A stretch of DNA of 64,000 nt. It comes from Opisthocomus hoazin (taxonomy: Eukaryota > Chordata > Aves > Opisthocomiformes > Opisthocomidae). The notes beneath the pieces were generated by a model. The model ran no database searches, was not told the DNA's origin, and saw only the letters and a program-made list of their open reading frames with translations. The DNA is taken from assembly GCF_030867145.1 (NCBI RefSeq), contig NC_134426.1, positions 5,332,001 to 5,396,000 of the forward strand, given 5' to 3'. This document shows, one piece after another, positions 53,315 to 64,000 of the stretch. Both the position numbers and the translations under genes were made by a program. Every line of letters begins with the position of its first letter. Position 1 is the stretch's first letter.

Positions 53315-53714
53315 GTGAGATGAGGAGAGCTGTCAAAAACCCCCAGATCCTTCAAGCTCACTTCTGTTTACATGATTGCTTAGATGACATGCCATTTTGC
53401 ATCAGGAGCACTTTCATCTGACACAGTCGAACACCAAGAGAGGTCCCTGTCCCACCATGCCCTTGAACGCACTGCTACAGAGCAGGGCTGACCCCTCGGC
53501 AGCCCGTTGGCAGAGGTTCTGCTCCTCATAGCACTTTCAACCAGCAGCAACCAAATCTCCATGCAGAAATGTGAAGGAAGGTCTCCCAGAAAAAGAAATG
53601 CAGGGGTGGGGGGTTTATCATGGATAGAGTCTGAGAAATGTCTCAGAGAATAATTCCCTAAATTCTCACTGTTTTTAGCTCCTTGGACAGTGTTTCTGTT
53701 CCCAGAGGAATAAA

Positions 53715-54650
53715 ATGTCCAATGGCAGCTCCACCACGAAGTTTATGCTCCTTGCCTTCACGGATTCGTGGCAGCTGCAGCTCTTGCACTTCTGTCTCTT
53801 CCTGGGCATCTACCTGGCTGCCCTCCTGAACAACGGCCTCATCATCACCGCCATAGCCTGCGACCACCGCCTCCACACCCCTATGTACTTCTTCCTCCTC
53901 AACCTCTCCATCTTTGACCTGGGATCCATCTCCAATGTTCTCCCCAAAGCCATGGCCAATTCCCTCTGGGACTCCAGGGACATCTCCTACGCAGGATGTG
54001 CTGCACAAGTCTTTCTGTTTGTCCTCTTGGTTGGAGCAGAGTATTGTCTTCTCACCATCATGGCCTACGACCGCTATGTTGCCATCTGCAGACCCCTGCA
54101 CTACGGGACCCTCCTGGGCAGCAGAGCTTGTGTCCACATGGCAGCAGCTGCCTGGGGCAGTGCTTTTATCAATGCTCTCCTGCACACTGCCAATACATTT
54201 TCCATACCCCTCTGCAAGGGCAACGCTGTGGAGCAGTTCTTCTGCGAAATCCCCCAGATCCTCAAGCTCTCCTGCTCACACTCCTACCTCAGGGAAGCTG
54301 GGGTTGTTATGCTTAGTGTTTCTTTAGTTTTTGGGTGTTCTGTTTTCATTGTGCTGTCCTATGTGCAGATCTTCAGGGCCGTGCTGAGGATCCCCTCTGA
54401 GGAGGGATGGCACAAAGCCTTTTCCACGTGCCTCCCTCACCTGGCTGTGGTCTCCCTGTTTATCAGCACTGCAGTGTTTGCCTACCTGAAGACTCCCTCC
54501 ATCTCCTCCCCTTCCCTGGATGTGGTGGTGGCTATTCTGTATTCAGTGGTTCCTCCAGCAGTGAACCCTCTCATCTACAGCATGAGGAACCAGGAGCTCA
54601 AAGACGCCCTGAAGAAGCTCATTCAATCAGCAATTCTTCCGCTACAATAA
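53715..54650 (+). CDS. Intact OR14-like olfactory receptor, 311 aa
   Basis: Class A odorant GPCR with a complete frame and its own ATG, which aligns with the family start (MSNGSS, N-G-S sequon at residue 3). Motifs: NNG in TM1 (39-41), PMYFFLLNLS (56-65), Cys94 and Cys177 (conserved disulfide), Cys167 and Cys187 in loop 2, MAYDRYVAIC (116-125), KAFSTCLPHL (234-243) and PPAVNPLIYSMRN (280-292). The C-tail is KDALKKLIQSAILPLQ. A small upstream ORF in the leader exon may damp or reset translation. The 3' flank has AATAAA at 54860-54865. It shares a 104-base identical tract with pseudogene 2 (54120-54223). It is the best candidate functional receptor together with the gene at 30909. Confidence 0.96.
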   Translation: MSNGSSTTKFMLLAFTDSWQLQLLHFCLFLGIYLAALLNNGLIITAIACDHRLHTPMYFFLLNLSIFDLGSISNVLPKAMANSLWDSRDISYAGCAAQVFLFVLLVGAEYCLLTIMAYDRYVAICRPLHYGTLLGSRACVHMAAAAWGSAFINALLHTANTFSIPLCKGNAVEQFFCEIPQILKLSCSHSYLREAGVVMLSVSLVFGCSVFIVLSYVQIFRAVLRIPSEEGWHKAFSTCLPHLAVVSLFISTAVFAYLKTPSISSPSLDVVVAILYSVVPPAVNPLIYSMRNQELKDALKKLIQSAILPLQ

Positions 54651-55275
54651 GCTGCCCATGTCTCTTCACAAGAGATTTGCAATGTTGTTGGGGAACCTCC
54701 TGTTCTTTGGGCATTTTATCTGTGATAATTCTCTTGCTCCAGGAATGTCTGCATCCACTCCACTTCTCCAGAGACATGAACCCTGTCTGTCTGACCCAGT
54801 GGTCTTTGCGCATGTGTCTTTCACAAGGGTACAGCTGGCTTCCAGTGTAAAATCTGTCTAATAAAAGTGTATTTTCCCAGTGCCGGTGTCTTGAGATAAG
54901 TCTTTTCTGCCAAAGCTGAGGTTAAGCACAGACTGAAGAGATTGTCTCTGTGAGGCAGTGCTGCTGTTCTGGGGTTCTCTGTGAGATGAGGGGTGGAGGG
55001 CAGGGGGTGATGTGTTAGAGAACGGAACAGGATTTTGTTTAGCCTGGAGTGCTCTCTATTCAACCACTTGTAGCACTGGCCACTCACCATAGGCTTATGA
55101 GTATATTGTTCTGCACAGCCACTTCCCTCTTTCTGCAGGTCTCAGTGCCTGGAGTTCTCTATGTGATGAGGGGAGGAAAGCGTGGGGTGATGTCTTCCCT
55201 TTTTTTATATCTCTCCTTTCTTTCTCTGTCTAAAACAGGTCTTGTACAGAAATCCCTGGTGAAAGGTTGACCACG
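54651..55275 (+). repeat. 3' flank of OR gene 5 with polyadenylation signal
   Basis: Begins GCTGCCCATGTCTCTTCACAAG as after gene 1 and gene 2. AATAAA lies at 54860-54865. The part at 55.17-55.27 kb (CTCTCCTTTCTTTCTCTGTC and on) occurs reversed at 21.89-21.97 kb in unit 2. Confidence 0.65.
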
Positions 55276-55429
55276 TTAGATGCTGAGGAGAGGTGATACA
55301 GCTGAAGAGAGAGTTTTCAAGTTGATGAAATTGTGTCCTGTTTACCTTTTTTTTCATTATTGGCAATGTAGAGAAATCTTTCTGTACCTGTGTACAACTC
55401 AGTTCTTTAAAACAAGCAGGTGGGAGCTA

Positions 55430-55898
55430 GTGGACCTCTTTGATCACGTCCAGAGAAGGGCTACAAAAATGATTAGATTGATAGAACGCCTCTCCTGTGA
55501 GGAAAGGCTGAGAGAGCTGGGGTTGTTCAGCCTGGAGAAGAAAAGGCTCTGGGCAGGCCTTATTGCAGCCTTTCAGTACTTACACAGGGTTTATGAGAAA
55601 GATGGGGACACGCATTTTAGCAAGGCCTGTTGCTATAGGACAAGGGGCAACAGCATTAAATTTAAGAGGCTGGATTAAACTAGTATAAGGAAGAAATTTT
55701 TTACAATGGGGGTGGTGAAACACTGGATAAGGTTGCCCAGAGAGATGGTAGATGCCCCATTCCTTGAAATTCTGAAATTCATTTTGAATGGGATTCTGAG
55801 CAACCTTATCTAGTTGAAGATGTCCCTACTGATTGCAGAGGGGTTAGACTAGATGATCTTCAAATGTCCCTTCCAGCACAAACTATTCTATGATTCAG
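55430..55898 (+). mobile_element. CR1 LINE 3' end, plus strand
   Basis: GTCCAGAGAAGGGCTACAAAAATG, then GAAAGGCTGAGAGAGCTGGG (55502-55521) and CTTGTTCAGCCTGGAGAAG-type sequence, a broken C-terminal frame (ATAAGGTTGCCCAGAGAGATGGT), and the tail CCCTTCCAGCACAAACTATTCTATGATTC (near 55868-55896). It has the CR1 terminal ATTCTATGATTC repeat. 5'-truncated, no function. Confidence 0.8.
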
Positions 55899-56582
55899 TA
55901 CTGTAAAGGAGTGGCAGCTGCAGACCTCTGCGGGGACGCCTGATTTGAGAAGTGATGCAATTCCCAGGAGGTCGCTGAGGGAGCTGAGGTGCTTGGGGAG
56001 ATGAGGACCAAGGTTGTCCATACAGTCCTCAAGGGACTGCTTCTCCTTCCTTGCCAGACCTCCTTAGGAGACAGCCTGGATCAACATCCATTGGAGAGTG
56101 CTGTTATGTCTGCTTCAGTAGACAGAGAAGTTAGGAAAAAATATCTTGAAGAAGCAAAACTGATTTTTCGTTAAGTACTCACAGAACTCTTCCTCTTTAC
56201 CTCCGCCCCCCGAAAAAAATCCAGCTCCATTTATCTGTACAAGGAATGAAGATTTGGAAAAAAGTGTAGGAAGAGAAAGGCACATGAGCGCTTTCTGCTT
56301 TGGAAGGAGTCCCACGAGGCATTTGATGATGAGTCCGTGAACCATAGATACTGAGCGAAGATTGCACAAACCTTTCCAGAAGTCAAAGTCAGAAGCAAAA
56401 CCTAAAGTACCTTGAAGCATTAACGGGGACCCACTTAGGGCCATTCCTGACAAAGCCTCCACACAGAACCGTTCCAGCAGACAATGAGAGGAGATGAGAA
56501 GAGGCAGGCAAAGGCAGAGTGCAAATCCCCCTGATGCTTTGTCAAGCCTTGATGTGTTTATCAAGCAAAACACCAAGCCCTG
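55899..56582 (+). repeat. OR 3' flank block of unit 5
   Basis: Corresponds to 11000-11560 and 22140-22560: GACCAAGGTTGTCCATACAG...CTCAAGGGACTGCTTCTCC (56008-56047), CATTGGAGAGTGCTG (56090-56104; 22125-22137), TGAGGGCCATT-type tract (near 56437). No conserved coding frame. Confidence 0.55.
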
Positions 56583-57342
56583 TGTCCTGGTTTTGGTTAA
56601 CACAGAACCGATTCTCTTTTAGTGAATCTTCCTTACAGTGAAGTCCTTCTAAGTAACTGCATTTTGATGAAGCTGGCTGAATATTTTACAGACACTGTCC
56701 GCTCCATAGCTGATAACATCTAATGTTTATAGTTACACTGAGCTGAGGGTAGGAAAGTAATGCAGAAAAAAGCCCCTGTTCATAATTATTGCTATAGCAG
56801 CCAAGGTCACCCACAGATCTCTTAGGTCCCACAGGTGAAGAGTCAGAAGGGGTCATACTTGCAGGGAGGGGCGGACAGGACAGGTGACCCGATATTGACC
56901 GACAAGGTACTCCATATCATGCACATCATACGCAGTTTAAAGCTGGGGAGTCACAAGGGTCTCGTTCTCTTTGTCCATGGCCACCTTCTGAAGAGGACCC
57001 CACTCGTGGTTCTACCTGCGATCCTGATCCAGATCCAATCAGTGCATCCCTGAGTCCAGTTCCTGCCTACTGCCAAGGCCAGTCTGGGACTGCCTGGTGC
57101 TGCCTCACAGCTGCTGGTGGGACACCAGCACCCCGGCACCCAGCTCCGGGAAACTCAGTATCAGCTTTGTATAATATGCATTATTTATCTTATTTTTAGT
57201 ATTATTAGTGTTATTCGTAAAGCTTTTTATATTCAATTTGTAAGTCTCTCTCCCTTTTGTTCCTTTTCTCTTCCTCTGATGGGAGGGTGGAGGTTAACAG
57301 AGAGTGTCTGTCACGTAGTTTATTGACACCATGCTTTAAACA
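56583..57342 (+). mobile_element. Solo LTR, plus strand, avian ERV type
   Basis: Starts TGTCCTGGTTTTGGTTAACACAG at 56583 and can be followed to a CA at about 57342 (TGCTTTAAACA). It has a TTTTTATATTC box near 57222-57232, a pyrimidine-rich stretch (TCTCTCTCCCTTTTGTTCC, near 57245-57263) and no coding content. The start is clear; the 3' limit is a judgement. It differs from the TGTCC LTR at 15.3/33.6 kb after the first 15 bases, so it is another family. Confidence 0.6.
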
Positions 57343-57364
57343 GTGACAGAGTCATTGTGAGGCC

Positions 57365-57900
57365 CCTGTCAAACACCTTTGAAAAGCCAGAGGCATCAGA
57401 AAGATTCCTGTGAACTTGCAAAAGACAGACATGAAATCAGTCTTCAAAAAGTGCAGGAAGAAGGACTGAGAGAATTACCTGGTCAGCCTCACCAGGGAAA
57501 GCCACATGGCAAGTCCTCCTGCATCAATCTCCAGCCATCTGAAGAAGAGGAAAGGGACTGGAGAACACATGTGGGAGGGAAAAGCAGGGGATGTTTGTGC
57601 CTGGACTATAGCAAGGCTTTTGACAAGGTGTCCTGCAGTGTCCTTAGAACAAGCTTGTTTGCAGCTGGGCTGAGTAAGTAGATGTTGTGGTGGGTGGGAA
57701 GTTGGCTGACTGATGAGGGCCAAGTGTTATCTGTGGTACAAAGTGCTGCTGGCAGCCAATTAGTAGTGCGTCCCTCAGTGACCAGTCCTTTACCACCACT
57801 CTGGAACGTTTTTAGTATCTCTCTGTATGATGGGATGAAATGCACTTTCAGCGCCTTTGTGGATGATGACAAGGTACGCGCAGCCCTTGAGCAAACTCAT
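57365..57900 (+). mobile_element. CR1 LINE reverse transcriptase fragment, plus strand
   Basis: Two RT motifs in order: CLDYSKAFDKVS (57598-57633) and FVDDDK (57855-57872), with the QSAAGSQL-type region between them. Stops and small deletions break the frame. The preceding 57365-57560 region is a compressed CR1 RT start (LPGQPHQGK). Confidence 0.7.
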
Positions 57901-57942
57901 CTAGGTAACACTGCCTTGAGCAGGAGAGTTGGGCAAGATGGC

Positions 57943-58560
57943 TGTGGTGGGTTACACTTGGCTGACCATCAGGTGCTCACCAAGCCACTCTCTCACTGTG
58001 CCTCATCAACAGGACAAAGGGATAAAATAAGGTGACAAATATTTTGGGTCAAAATAAAGGCAGTTGAATGTGGGGTGAGGAGCAGGGCTAGAAAAGAAAG
58101 CAAAAGCAAAGGCCACAAATAGAAGGCAAGCAAAACCAAAGGGCATTTTTTTCTCTGTTTCACATCAGCAGACAATGCCCAGCCACCTCCTGGAGGCATG
58201 GACTCAATACACATAGTGGTTGCTTAGAAAGACAAATGTCTTAACAAATGTCATGTCCTCCCTGAGCATGCTGTCATATGGTATGGAATATCCTATTGTT
58301 CAAATCAGGTAAGCTGCCCAAACTCTGTCCCCTCCCAACCACTGGCCAACCCTGAGCCAGCCAGCTTTGGGAGGGTTTGGAGAGACAGCCTGCATGTGAT
58401 GTGAGCACTGCTTAATAAGAACCAAAACACTGCTGCGTGTCCAACACCATTCTAGCCAGGAGTCCAAAGCACAGTAGCATGTGGGCTGCTGTGGGGAAAG
58501 TGAACTCCATCCCAGCCTGACCCAGTACCATGGTGTTCAGGGGTCTCTTCCAGCCTGTGT
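57943..58560 (-). mobile_element. LTR, avian ERV type, minus strand
   Basis: Starts TGTGGTGGGTTACACTTGGC, contains GGTCAAAATAAAGG, CATGCTGTCATATGGTATGG (58267-58286) and the CTCTGTCCCCTCCCAACCAC block, in the order of the copies at 8981-9490 and 5880-6475. The right end (AACTCCATCCCAGCC, near 58505) is the antisense LTR start. It abuts the CR1 fragment on its left. Confidence 0.55.
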
Positions 58561-59389
58561 TATTCTGTGACTGAATGAACCTATTCCTTGGAGAAATCTT
58601 TGAAAATGACAGAGGAAGAAGAGTGGGAAGAAAAAGCAGACAGGCAGAAGTAGAGATAGAAGATATGCAAGTATAAATACGGCAGTACCTCTGAGAAACA
58701 TTTCTCCACTCATACTGTTGCTAGGAAAGCTATTAGATAAACTTGATGAAGCAAGATATCTGTTATCTGCACAGGTACTGGGCCCAAAGGAGGGTCATGG
58801 TCGGGTATAGTACCAAGAGGTCAGTTGTGTCTTGGGAACTCACAATCCAGTAGGAAACCAAATGCTGTGAAGGGGGCTATGAGGTCACTTCTGTCTCTGG
58901 AGGTCATAGGCCAACAGCAGGCACATGGCTGACAAAAGGGACCATGAGGTCATTTCTCTGAAGCAGCTGATAGGTCAACCCTTGGCTGATGCCGGGGATA
59001 TGTGCTTTGAAGCTCCCCTCTGCCAGTGTCTGTGACAGGCAGCAGCAGGCACCTGGCTGGCACATGGACTGGGAGATCCCCTCTGCCGAAGGACCCAGGC
59101 TCACTGCAGGAAGGGGGCTGACATTTTGGATGTCGTGTCTCATCTGCTGAGCACATGATGGGACAGCAGCTGACACAGAGCTTGGCTTGTCTACCCAAGA
59201 AGCTGAAAGGCTGGCAGCCTTGGGAGATGATGGGGAGGCTACTCCTTGGTGGTCTGTTCAAAGGCCAAAAGAAGGCTGGTGGGTTGGGATGCTTGCTTGA
59301 AGGGTTGATTCTGAGATGATGGAGCATTCCTTGGAGGTAGGAAACAGCAGGGCAGACAAAAAGCTACCACACAGGGCAGCTTGGCAGGT
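58561..59389. other. Intergenic stretch, no gene recognised
   Basis: About 0.8 kb. A GAGGTCA-containing motif repeats a few times (58817, 58880, 58898, 58949) and two overlapping minus-strand ORFs cross it, but no protein or repeat family is recognised. Confidence 0.35.
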
Positions 59390-60635
59390 GAAATCTAGAC
59401 ATGAGGAGGAAGGAATGACACTCAAAGTGTAGTGCAGTGGTACAAGAAGCCATCCTGAAGGATGGTGAGATCAGTCCATCCCTGTGTTTCAAGGAACAGA
59501 GCATGAGGGTGGACAGACACCAGTGACTGGATGGAAATAGCAGGCTGAGAGCAAGGTCAGGAAGAGAGATGGGTGTCTGCAGCCTGCAGGGAAACACAAG
59601 CAGCTGTGGGACAGCGTAGGACAAGCTGTGGTGGAGATGGCAAAGGGCCCTGGCAAGGCTGTCACTTGCCAAGAGAACCCAAGGCTTTGTCCCCCTGGCT
59701 ATGACAGGCATCTCTGCCTCCAAGGCCTCTGAGGAGACCTGTTGTCCTAAGGCACTGAGGGAGGGCTCATTGCCTCCTTGCACAGCCCTAGGAAGTCTGG
59801 GAACTGTCACCCCGTTGGCCTTCCCCCAGCATCACCCACCTTACCTCCCACTGCCCCAGCAAGAGCCCTGAGCAAGGCCTGAGGGACAGGATCTGCCTTG
59901 CCAGGGGCTGGGGCTCAGTCCTTGGCCTTTCTGCTTCACCACACACACCCAGGGTTTTCTCAGCATCTGAGCTGTCTGCACCTTCCCTTTGCTACCTGCC
60001 GTCATGGCCTCCAGTTCTCTGCTCTAACGAGCCCCTGGGGAGGCTTTGCTGGTAATGGTCCTCAGTGGGACTCAGCAATGCTTCAGGGTACTCAGGATGA
60101 TTTTTTCTTCTCATTTTCACTTGTGGAAAGTTTTGTGCAGTCTGCTTTCAGTACCTGAGCTTCAAGGACTCAGCACCAAGTACACCCTCGGGCTCATTAC
60201 AGTGAAGAAAGCCGTAACAAGTAATGTCTCTTCCTATAACTTTCCTCTGGTAATGTTTCCTAGTGTAGATGGGGAGAACGATCTTGAAAATCTTCTAACA
60301 AAAATTACTTCTTTACTTTAAAGGGCTGTAGTTTATCTTTTTTTAATTTTGGTAAGAGGTGACAGCATCATTCTCTGACTGATATTGGCTGAATGTCTCT
60401 CCTCAGGAGGTCTGGCCTGGTTGCAGAAGCTGTCCCTTGAGGTCTGACACAGTATGGACAACCTTGCTCCACACCTCCCCAACCACACCATTTCTCTCAT
60501 CAGCACCCTGGGACTCGCATCCGTTTTCCTCACGTCAGCCTTCTCCACTGAGCTCTGCAGCTGCCTGTTCCAGCTCCTTTGTACCAGCTCCCACCTGCTT
60601 TCCTTAGAGAACTGGCTGCACACAGGCACAGAGGG
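59390..60635 (-). repeat. OR 3' flank block, minus orientation
   Basis: Reverse complement of the block at 10.9-12.0 kb and 37.9-38.8 kb. The forward strand reads CCTGGGGAGGCTTTGCTGG (near 60032), the complement of the 11490 tract, and TTCTCCACTGAGCTCTGCAGCTG (60541-60563), the complement of 10970-10992. The part at 59.57-59.66 kb matches 22.88-22.95 kb reversed. Its orientation is opposite to the flank of unit 5 on its left. Confidence 0.6.
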
Positions 60636-61867
60636 ATACTTTCTTTTTTTGAACAAAAAATATAATACTGAGAAATCCATCATTTTGCATAAAACACCCT
60701 CCTCCACTCTATGCCAAGTACAAGCTACCACCATAGACTTTCACCTTCCTCAAATCAAAATCACACATGAAATGTTTTACACAGAAAGACAATTATAAAA
60801 TAAACACACTTAAAGAGTTGGGCAAAGGCAGAATTAGGCCAACTACTTAAACATGGGCAAGCTTTTAACTCTCCAAAGTTCAAATCAGCAACTGGATTGT
60901 GGAGAGATGTCTGAATGACCAAAAAGCAAGGGGAATGGAAATCTAGCGGGCAATTACAAGTGTATATATGCAGATGTGCTGCTGGAAAGGTGACTTCAGC
61001 CATGGTCAATGTAGTTTGGAATGGTGGAAATACGTGATAGATGACGGATATTAAATGCACAGCCTTATAGAGAGAGCTCTGACAATGCAAATGTTGTGGA
61101 AGGTGAACAGGTCTCCTCTTGCTATTCATGCACATCCTGGAAACTTCTCATTTTCATCTCATCAGATAACACTGATATTTTATTAAAAAAACTCACCTGT
61201 TTCAGTTGATGAGGTCATACCTATACTTTGAAACACATGGAAAAATTTCTCAGGTTTTCAGGCAGTGCTCTGCTGTCTGACCATAAGCATGGAGTGCTCC
61301 ATCCCGAGGACGCGGTGTCTCTACAGTATCTGCCTGAGACAGTCAGCTGAGCAGTTACGGCTGAGCAGTGCTTGCACAGCATCAAGGCTTTTTGGCTTCT
61401 GATGCTGCCCTATGAGCAAGTAGATCGGGGGTTCCCCAGAAGCTGGGAAGGGACGTAGCTGGGACAGCTGTCCCCAGGTGACCAGAGGGGTATTCCATAC
61501 CTTTTGACGTCATGAGTCAGCGAGGGACTGCATGGGACTTAGCTCTCCACCAATGTTAAACCACAACATCCGTCCATCGTGGCAGGCTCAGACATGACTG
61601 GTTGAGGAGCAACCTCAAGGAGGAGGCTTTGGACATTACAAGGGATACCATAGCAGCCAGTGGTGCTAAACAGGGAGGAGTGTGGCCACCAAGACAAGGG
61701 CAGTTCTTGTCCATCTTGACTCCGCACTGCTGTGGCCACTTCTGGACTAGTGTGTCCCAGTGTGGGGCTCTGCATTCTGGAGGAATGGGGAGAAACTGTG
61801 ACATGGCCAGAGAAAGTCTGCCGAGATAGGCTTAGGGGTCATGTGTGGAGATGTTGTCTCAAAAATG
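60636..61867. other. Intergenic stretch with possible LTR remnant, no gene
   Basis: Near 61482-61510 a GGGGTATTCCATACCTTTTGACGTCATGAG tract resembles the ATATTCCATACCATGTG block of avian LTRs on the plus strand, but no ends can be defined. The rest, including an AT-rich part at 60640-60830, has no recognised content. Confidence 0.35.
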
Positions 61868-62340
61868 GGATTGTTTACCCGGTGTGCAGTACATCAATTT
61901 AGACACAGAGCAGAGGTATTGTCTTTATCGCATGTTTGCGCAGATACCGGTGCTGGGTGACAAATCCACAAAGCTAGCACACTGCTTAGCAGAGTCACAA
62001 CGACTATATACTTTTACAAAACCAAAGGAATTACTTGTTACATTCTGACTGGTTCATTCCGTTACATGCTTATCTTAGAAGTATACTCCTTCCTTACTAA
62101 ACTATGCACGCTCTTACTCTGGGGGGGTGCAGTCTTTTTGGTTCTGAATTGAGTCGGTGGTCGCGATCTCCCCCTGCCACTACTACCTTTTTCGTAGTCA
62201 CCCTCGATCTTTGTTAAATTCATGCTTCTTCAGCAGTCATCCAGCTTTTGGCGCCTTCTGGGCTGGATGTTCCCCTTTTATCTGTCTGTTAGCTCCTCTT
62301 CAAGGGCATTATTGTTGGCAAGGCATGCACTGTCTATACA
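61868..62340 (-). mobile_element. LTR, class I ERV type, minus strand
   Basis: Read on the minus strand: a GGGGGAGATCGCGACCACCGACTCAATTC tract (62177-62149), similar to the GGGGGAGACGGCGACCACCGACTC tract in the 50326-50906 LTR. Next come a TATA-like GTATATAG (near 62011), the GACTCTGCTAAGCAGTGTGC tract (61995-61976) and an end at ACCGGGTAAACA (61868). The 3' part is shared with 14104-14265. The upstream limit is uncertain. Probably a solo LTR related to, but distinct from, the 46-51 kb provirus. Confidence 0.5.
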
Positions 62341-62389
62341 AAGTAGTCAGGACTAAAATTAAACAGTGTCACTAGGACCTAAACATTAT

Positions 62390-63290
62390 TATACCCTAAA
62401 TATTTCTGCCGGATATCAGAAAGGCTGAGAGACCTGAGCTTCATTAACCTGGTGATGTGGAGGCTGAGGGAAGAATAGTAGGAGGTTAAGACAACTTCAA
62501 AGTCTCTTTCTGAGATATAGAATTGTTTCTTTGGGTAGTGTGAAACAACATGACAAAGGACAGCCATCAGAAACTGCAGCCTAAGAGGTCCAGAGTGGAC
62601 CTAAGGATAAAGAGATGTCACTCTGATGATAGTGCTCTAGTGCAAAAACTCACCGAGAGGGAGTCTCGATCAGCCCATGGCTTTGTGTTTCAAGGACCAT
62701 CTGGTGAGGATGGAGTGACATCAGTACAGGTAGTGACATACTAGGGTGAGAACAAGGGGCATTGGATGTCTGCAGCCTGCAGGGAAACAGGCACAGGCAT
62801 GGGACAGCATAGAGCGGCCTGCGGTAGAGATGGCCAAGGGCGCTGGCAAGGCTGAGAGGCAATGACAGAACCCAGGTCTTTGTCTCCCTGACTAAGGCAG
62901 GTTTCTCTGCAGCCCAGGCCTAGGAGGAGATAAATCGTGCTTGTGGCAACAGGACCTCATTGCCTCCTTGCACCCACGCTGGGGAGGCCAGGGGATGTCA
63001 TACCATTTGACTTCACTTGTCATGGACTTCCCACAACCCCAGGAAGAGTCCTGAGTCACAAGTGAGGGACAGGATCTCCCTTCCCTAGAGACGAGTGTGA
63101 AGGCTTGGCCATCAATTATATTCAAAAAAACCCAGCAGTTTTCTCAGCATCAGAGGTGCCTGTGCTTTGCCTTTAACAACCTGTGATCGTGGCCTCCAGT
63201 TATCTGCTCTGAAGAGTCTGTGTCAGTAGTGGCCCTCAGTGAGATCCATTAATACTTGAGGGTACTTTGGGATTCATTTCTCACGTGGAC
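62390..63290 (-). repeat. OR 3' flank block, second minus-orientation copy
   Basis: The forward strand near 62770-62850 (CTGCAGCCTGCAGGGAAACAGGCACAGG, CATGGGACAGCATAGAGCGGC) is the reverse complement of 22.89-22.94 kb. Near 63126-63220 (GTTTTCTCAGCATC, CGTGGCCTCCAGTTATCTGCTCTGAAGAG) it is the reverse complement of 11510-11585 and 22490-22575. It joins directly to a plus-oriented OR 5' flank near 63300. Confidence 0.6.
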
Positions 63291-64000
63291 TTCTGGAAGC
63301 GAAGGCACTTCTGGTGGCGACAGGAGAAATGCCACTACTGAAACTAAGTGTCTCTCCCAACTGAGAGAGCAGCTGAGAGAGCTGAGAGAGCAAACAGCAG
63401 TGATTGCTTCAGCCTGTTTCACAGCAAGTTGTCCTGGAGACCAAAGGACACCTCGAGGGAGCCCAGAGTGGGTAAAGAAAGTGCTGCCATGGGGGCAGGT
63501 CCTCTTCTGCTGAGCTGGGCTGGGCTCCTGGGATGGAGAGAGCTCATGGCAAGTGGGCAGCACTGCAGAGAGACAGCTGTGCCCAGGAGCCGCTCCTCTG
63601 CAAAGCAGAGCAGGGCTGAGGGCACTGCCTGCAGGCAGCGAGGGGAGAGGAGCGAGGCAGAGAGAGGTTAAAGGAAGTCTGTCGTGAGACGATGCTGAGA
63701 GCTCTCTGACAGAGAAGGTTCACAGTCCATAACATGGTAAGTCTCTGGCTGTAGGACAAAGCAGGTGCCATTCCTGGAGGGATCTCCTAAAGCTGCTGCA
63801 TCTCACGGTTTACAGGGTCTGTCAGGATGTCTCCCACAGTATCTCTGTTTCAGAGCAGGAGATTGTGTTCCAGAGCAGGGCTTCCCTGCTGTCCTGTCAG
63901 GGGGACAGGGCATGACGGCTGCCTTCTGCTGGTGATGACAACAGGGATTGTGCAGCCAGAGGTGCCCAGGGCTGTCCCTCAGAGCAGAATCCCTTCACTT
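63291..64000 (+). repeat. 5' flank block of a further OR unit, cut by the window end
   Basis: Same order as in units 2-5: CTAAGTGTCTCTCCCAACTGAG (63343-63364), AAAGGACACCTCGAGGGAGC (63443-63462), CAGGAGCCGCTCCTCTGCAAAG (near 63583-63604), TTAAAG at 63668-63673, first donor CATG|GTAAGTCT (exon end 63736) and the CAGAGCAGGGCTTCCCTGC tract (63872-63890). By the spacing in units 4 and 5 (about 1.9-2.0 kb from this point to the coding exon) an OR coding exon is expected near position 65.4-65.6 kb, outside the window. Confidence 0.65.

Noticed and set aside
1-64000. CRISPR arrays, tRNA or rRNA genes, prokaryote-type defence or metabolic systems
   Set aside because: None seen. The sequence is vertebrate in character, with OR genes, CR1 LINEs and LTR elements; short repeats present are retroelement or segmental duplication derived.

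Overview
This window looks like a piece of a bird genome. It holds a tandem olfactory receptor (OR) cluster of the OR14-like type that is greatly expanded in birds, set among CR1 LINE fragments and avian-type LTR retroelements. There are no tRNA or rRNA genes, operons or CRISPR arrays, and I recognise no single-copy host gene. The CR1 and LTR family assignments come from reading the sequence and recalled family features; no database search was run.

Layout: five OR coding exons lie at 2262-3197 (+), 17958-18893 (+), 30909-31868 (+), 40026-40940 (-) and 53715-54650 (+). Each sits in a duplicated unit of roughly 10-15 kb with a recognisable 5' flank (TTAAAG-like box, conserved splice donor, small leader exon) and 3' flank. 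Only the third and fifth genes keep an intact reading frame with their own ATG. The second has a stop inside the MAYDRY motif. The first, second and fourth have lost the ATG at the same aligned codon (CAG, CTG, ATT). In the first two, a small upstream exon carries an ATG whose splice phase fits the receptor frame. The fourth gene is inverted and has lost a conserved extracellular cysteine. A sixth 5' flank at 63.3-64.0 kb predicts another OR just beyond the right end. The window begins just inside the 5' flank of the first gene.

Mobile DNA fills most of the rest. A CR1 LINE with readable reverse transcriptase motifs lies at 23.34-25.40 kb, and a dozen or so shorter CR1 pieces lie elsewhere. 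A class I (gammaretrovirus-like) provirus with both LTRs, primer binding site and polypurine tract, but large internal deletions, lies at 46178-50906. A second element at 33.6-37.4 kb has LTR, primer site and gag on the plus strand but RNase H/integrase on the minus strand. Solo or partial LTRs lie near 6, 9, 15.3-15.7, 56.6-57.3, 58 and 62 kb. A roughly 0.9 kb insertion interrupts the 3' flank of the second OR gene.

The receptors do not work together as a pathway. Each intact one would be a 7-transmembrane odorant sensor of an olfactory neuron. What ties the region together is repeated duplication, inversion, decay and probable gene conversion.
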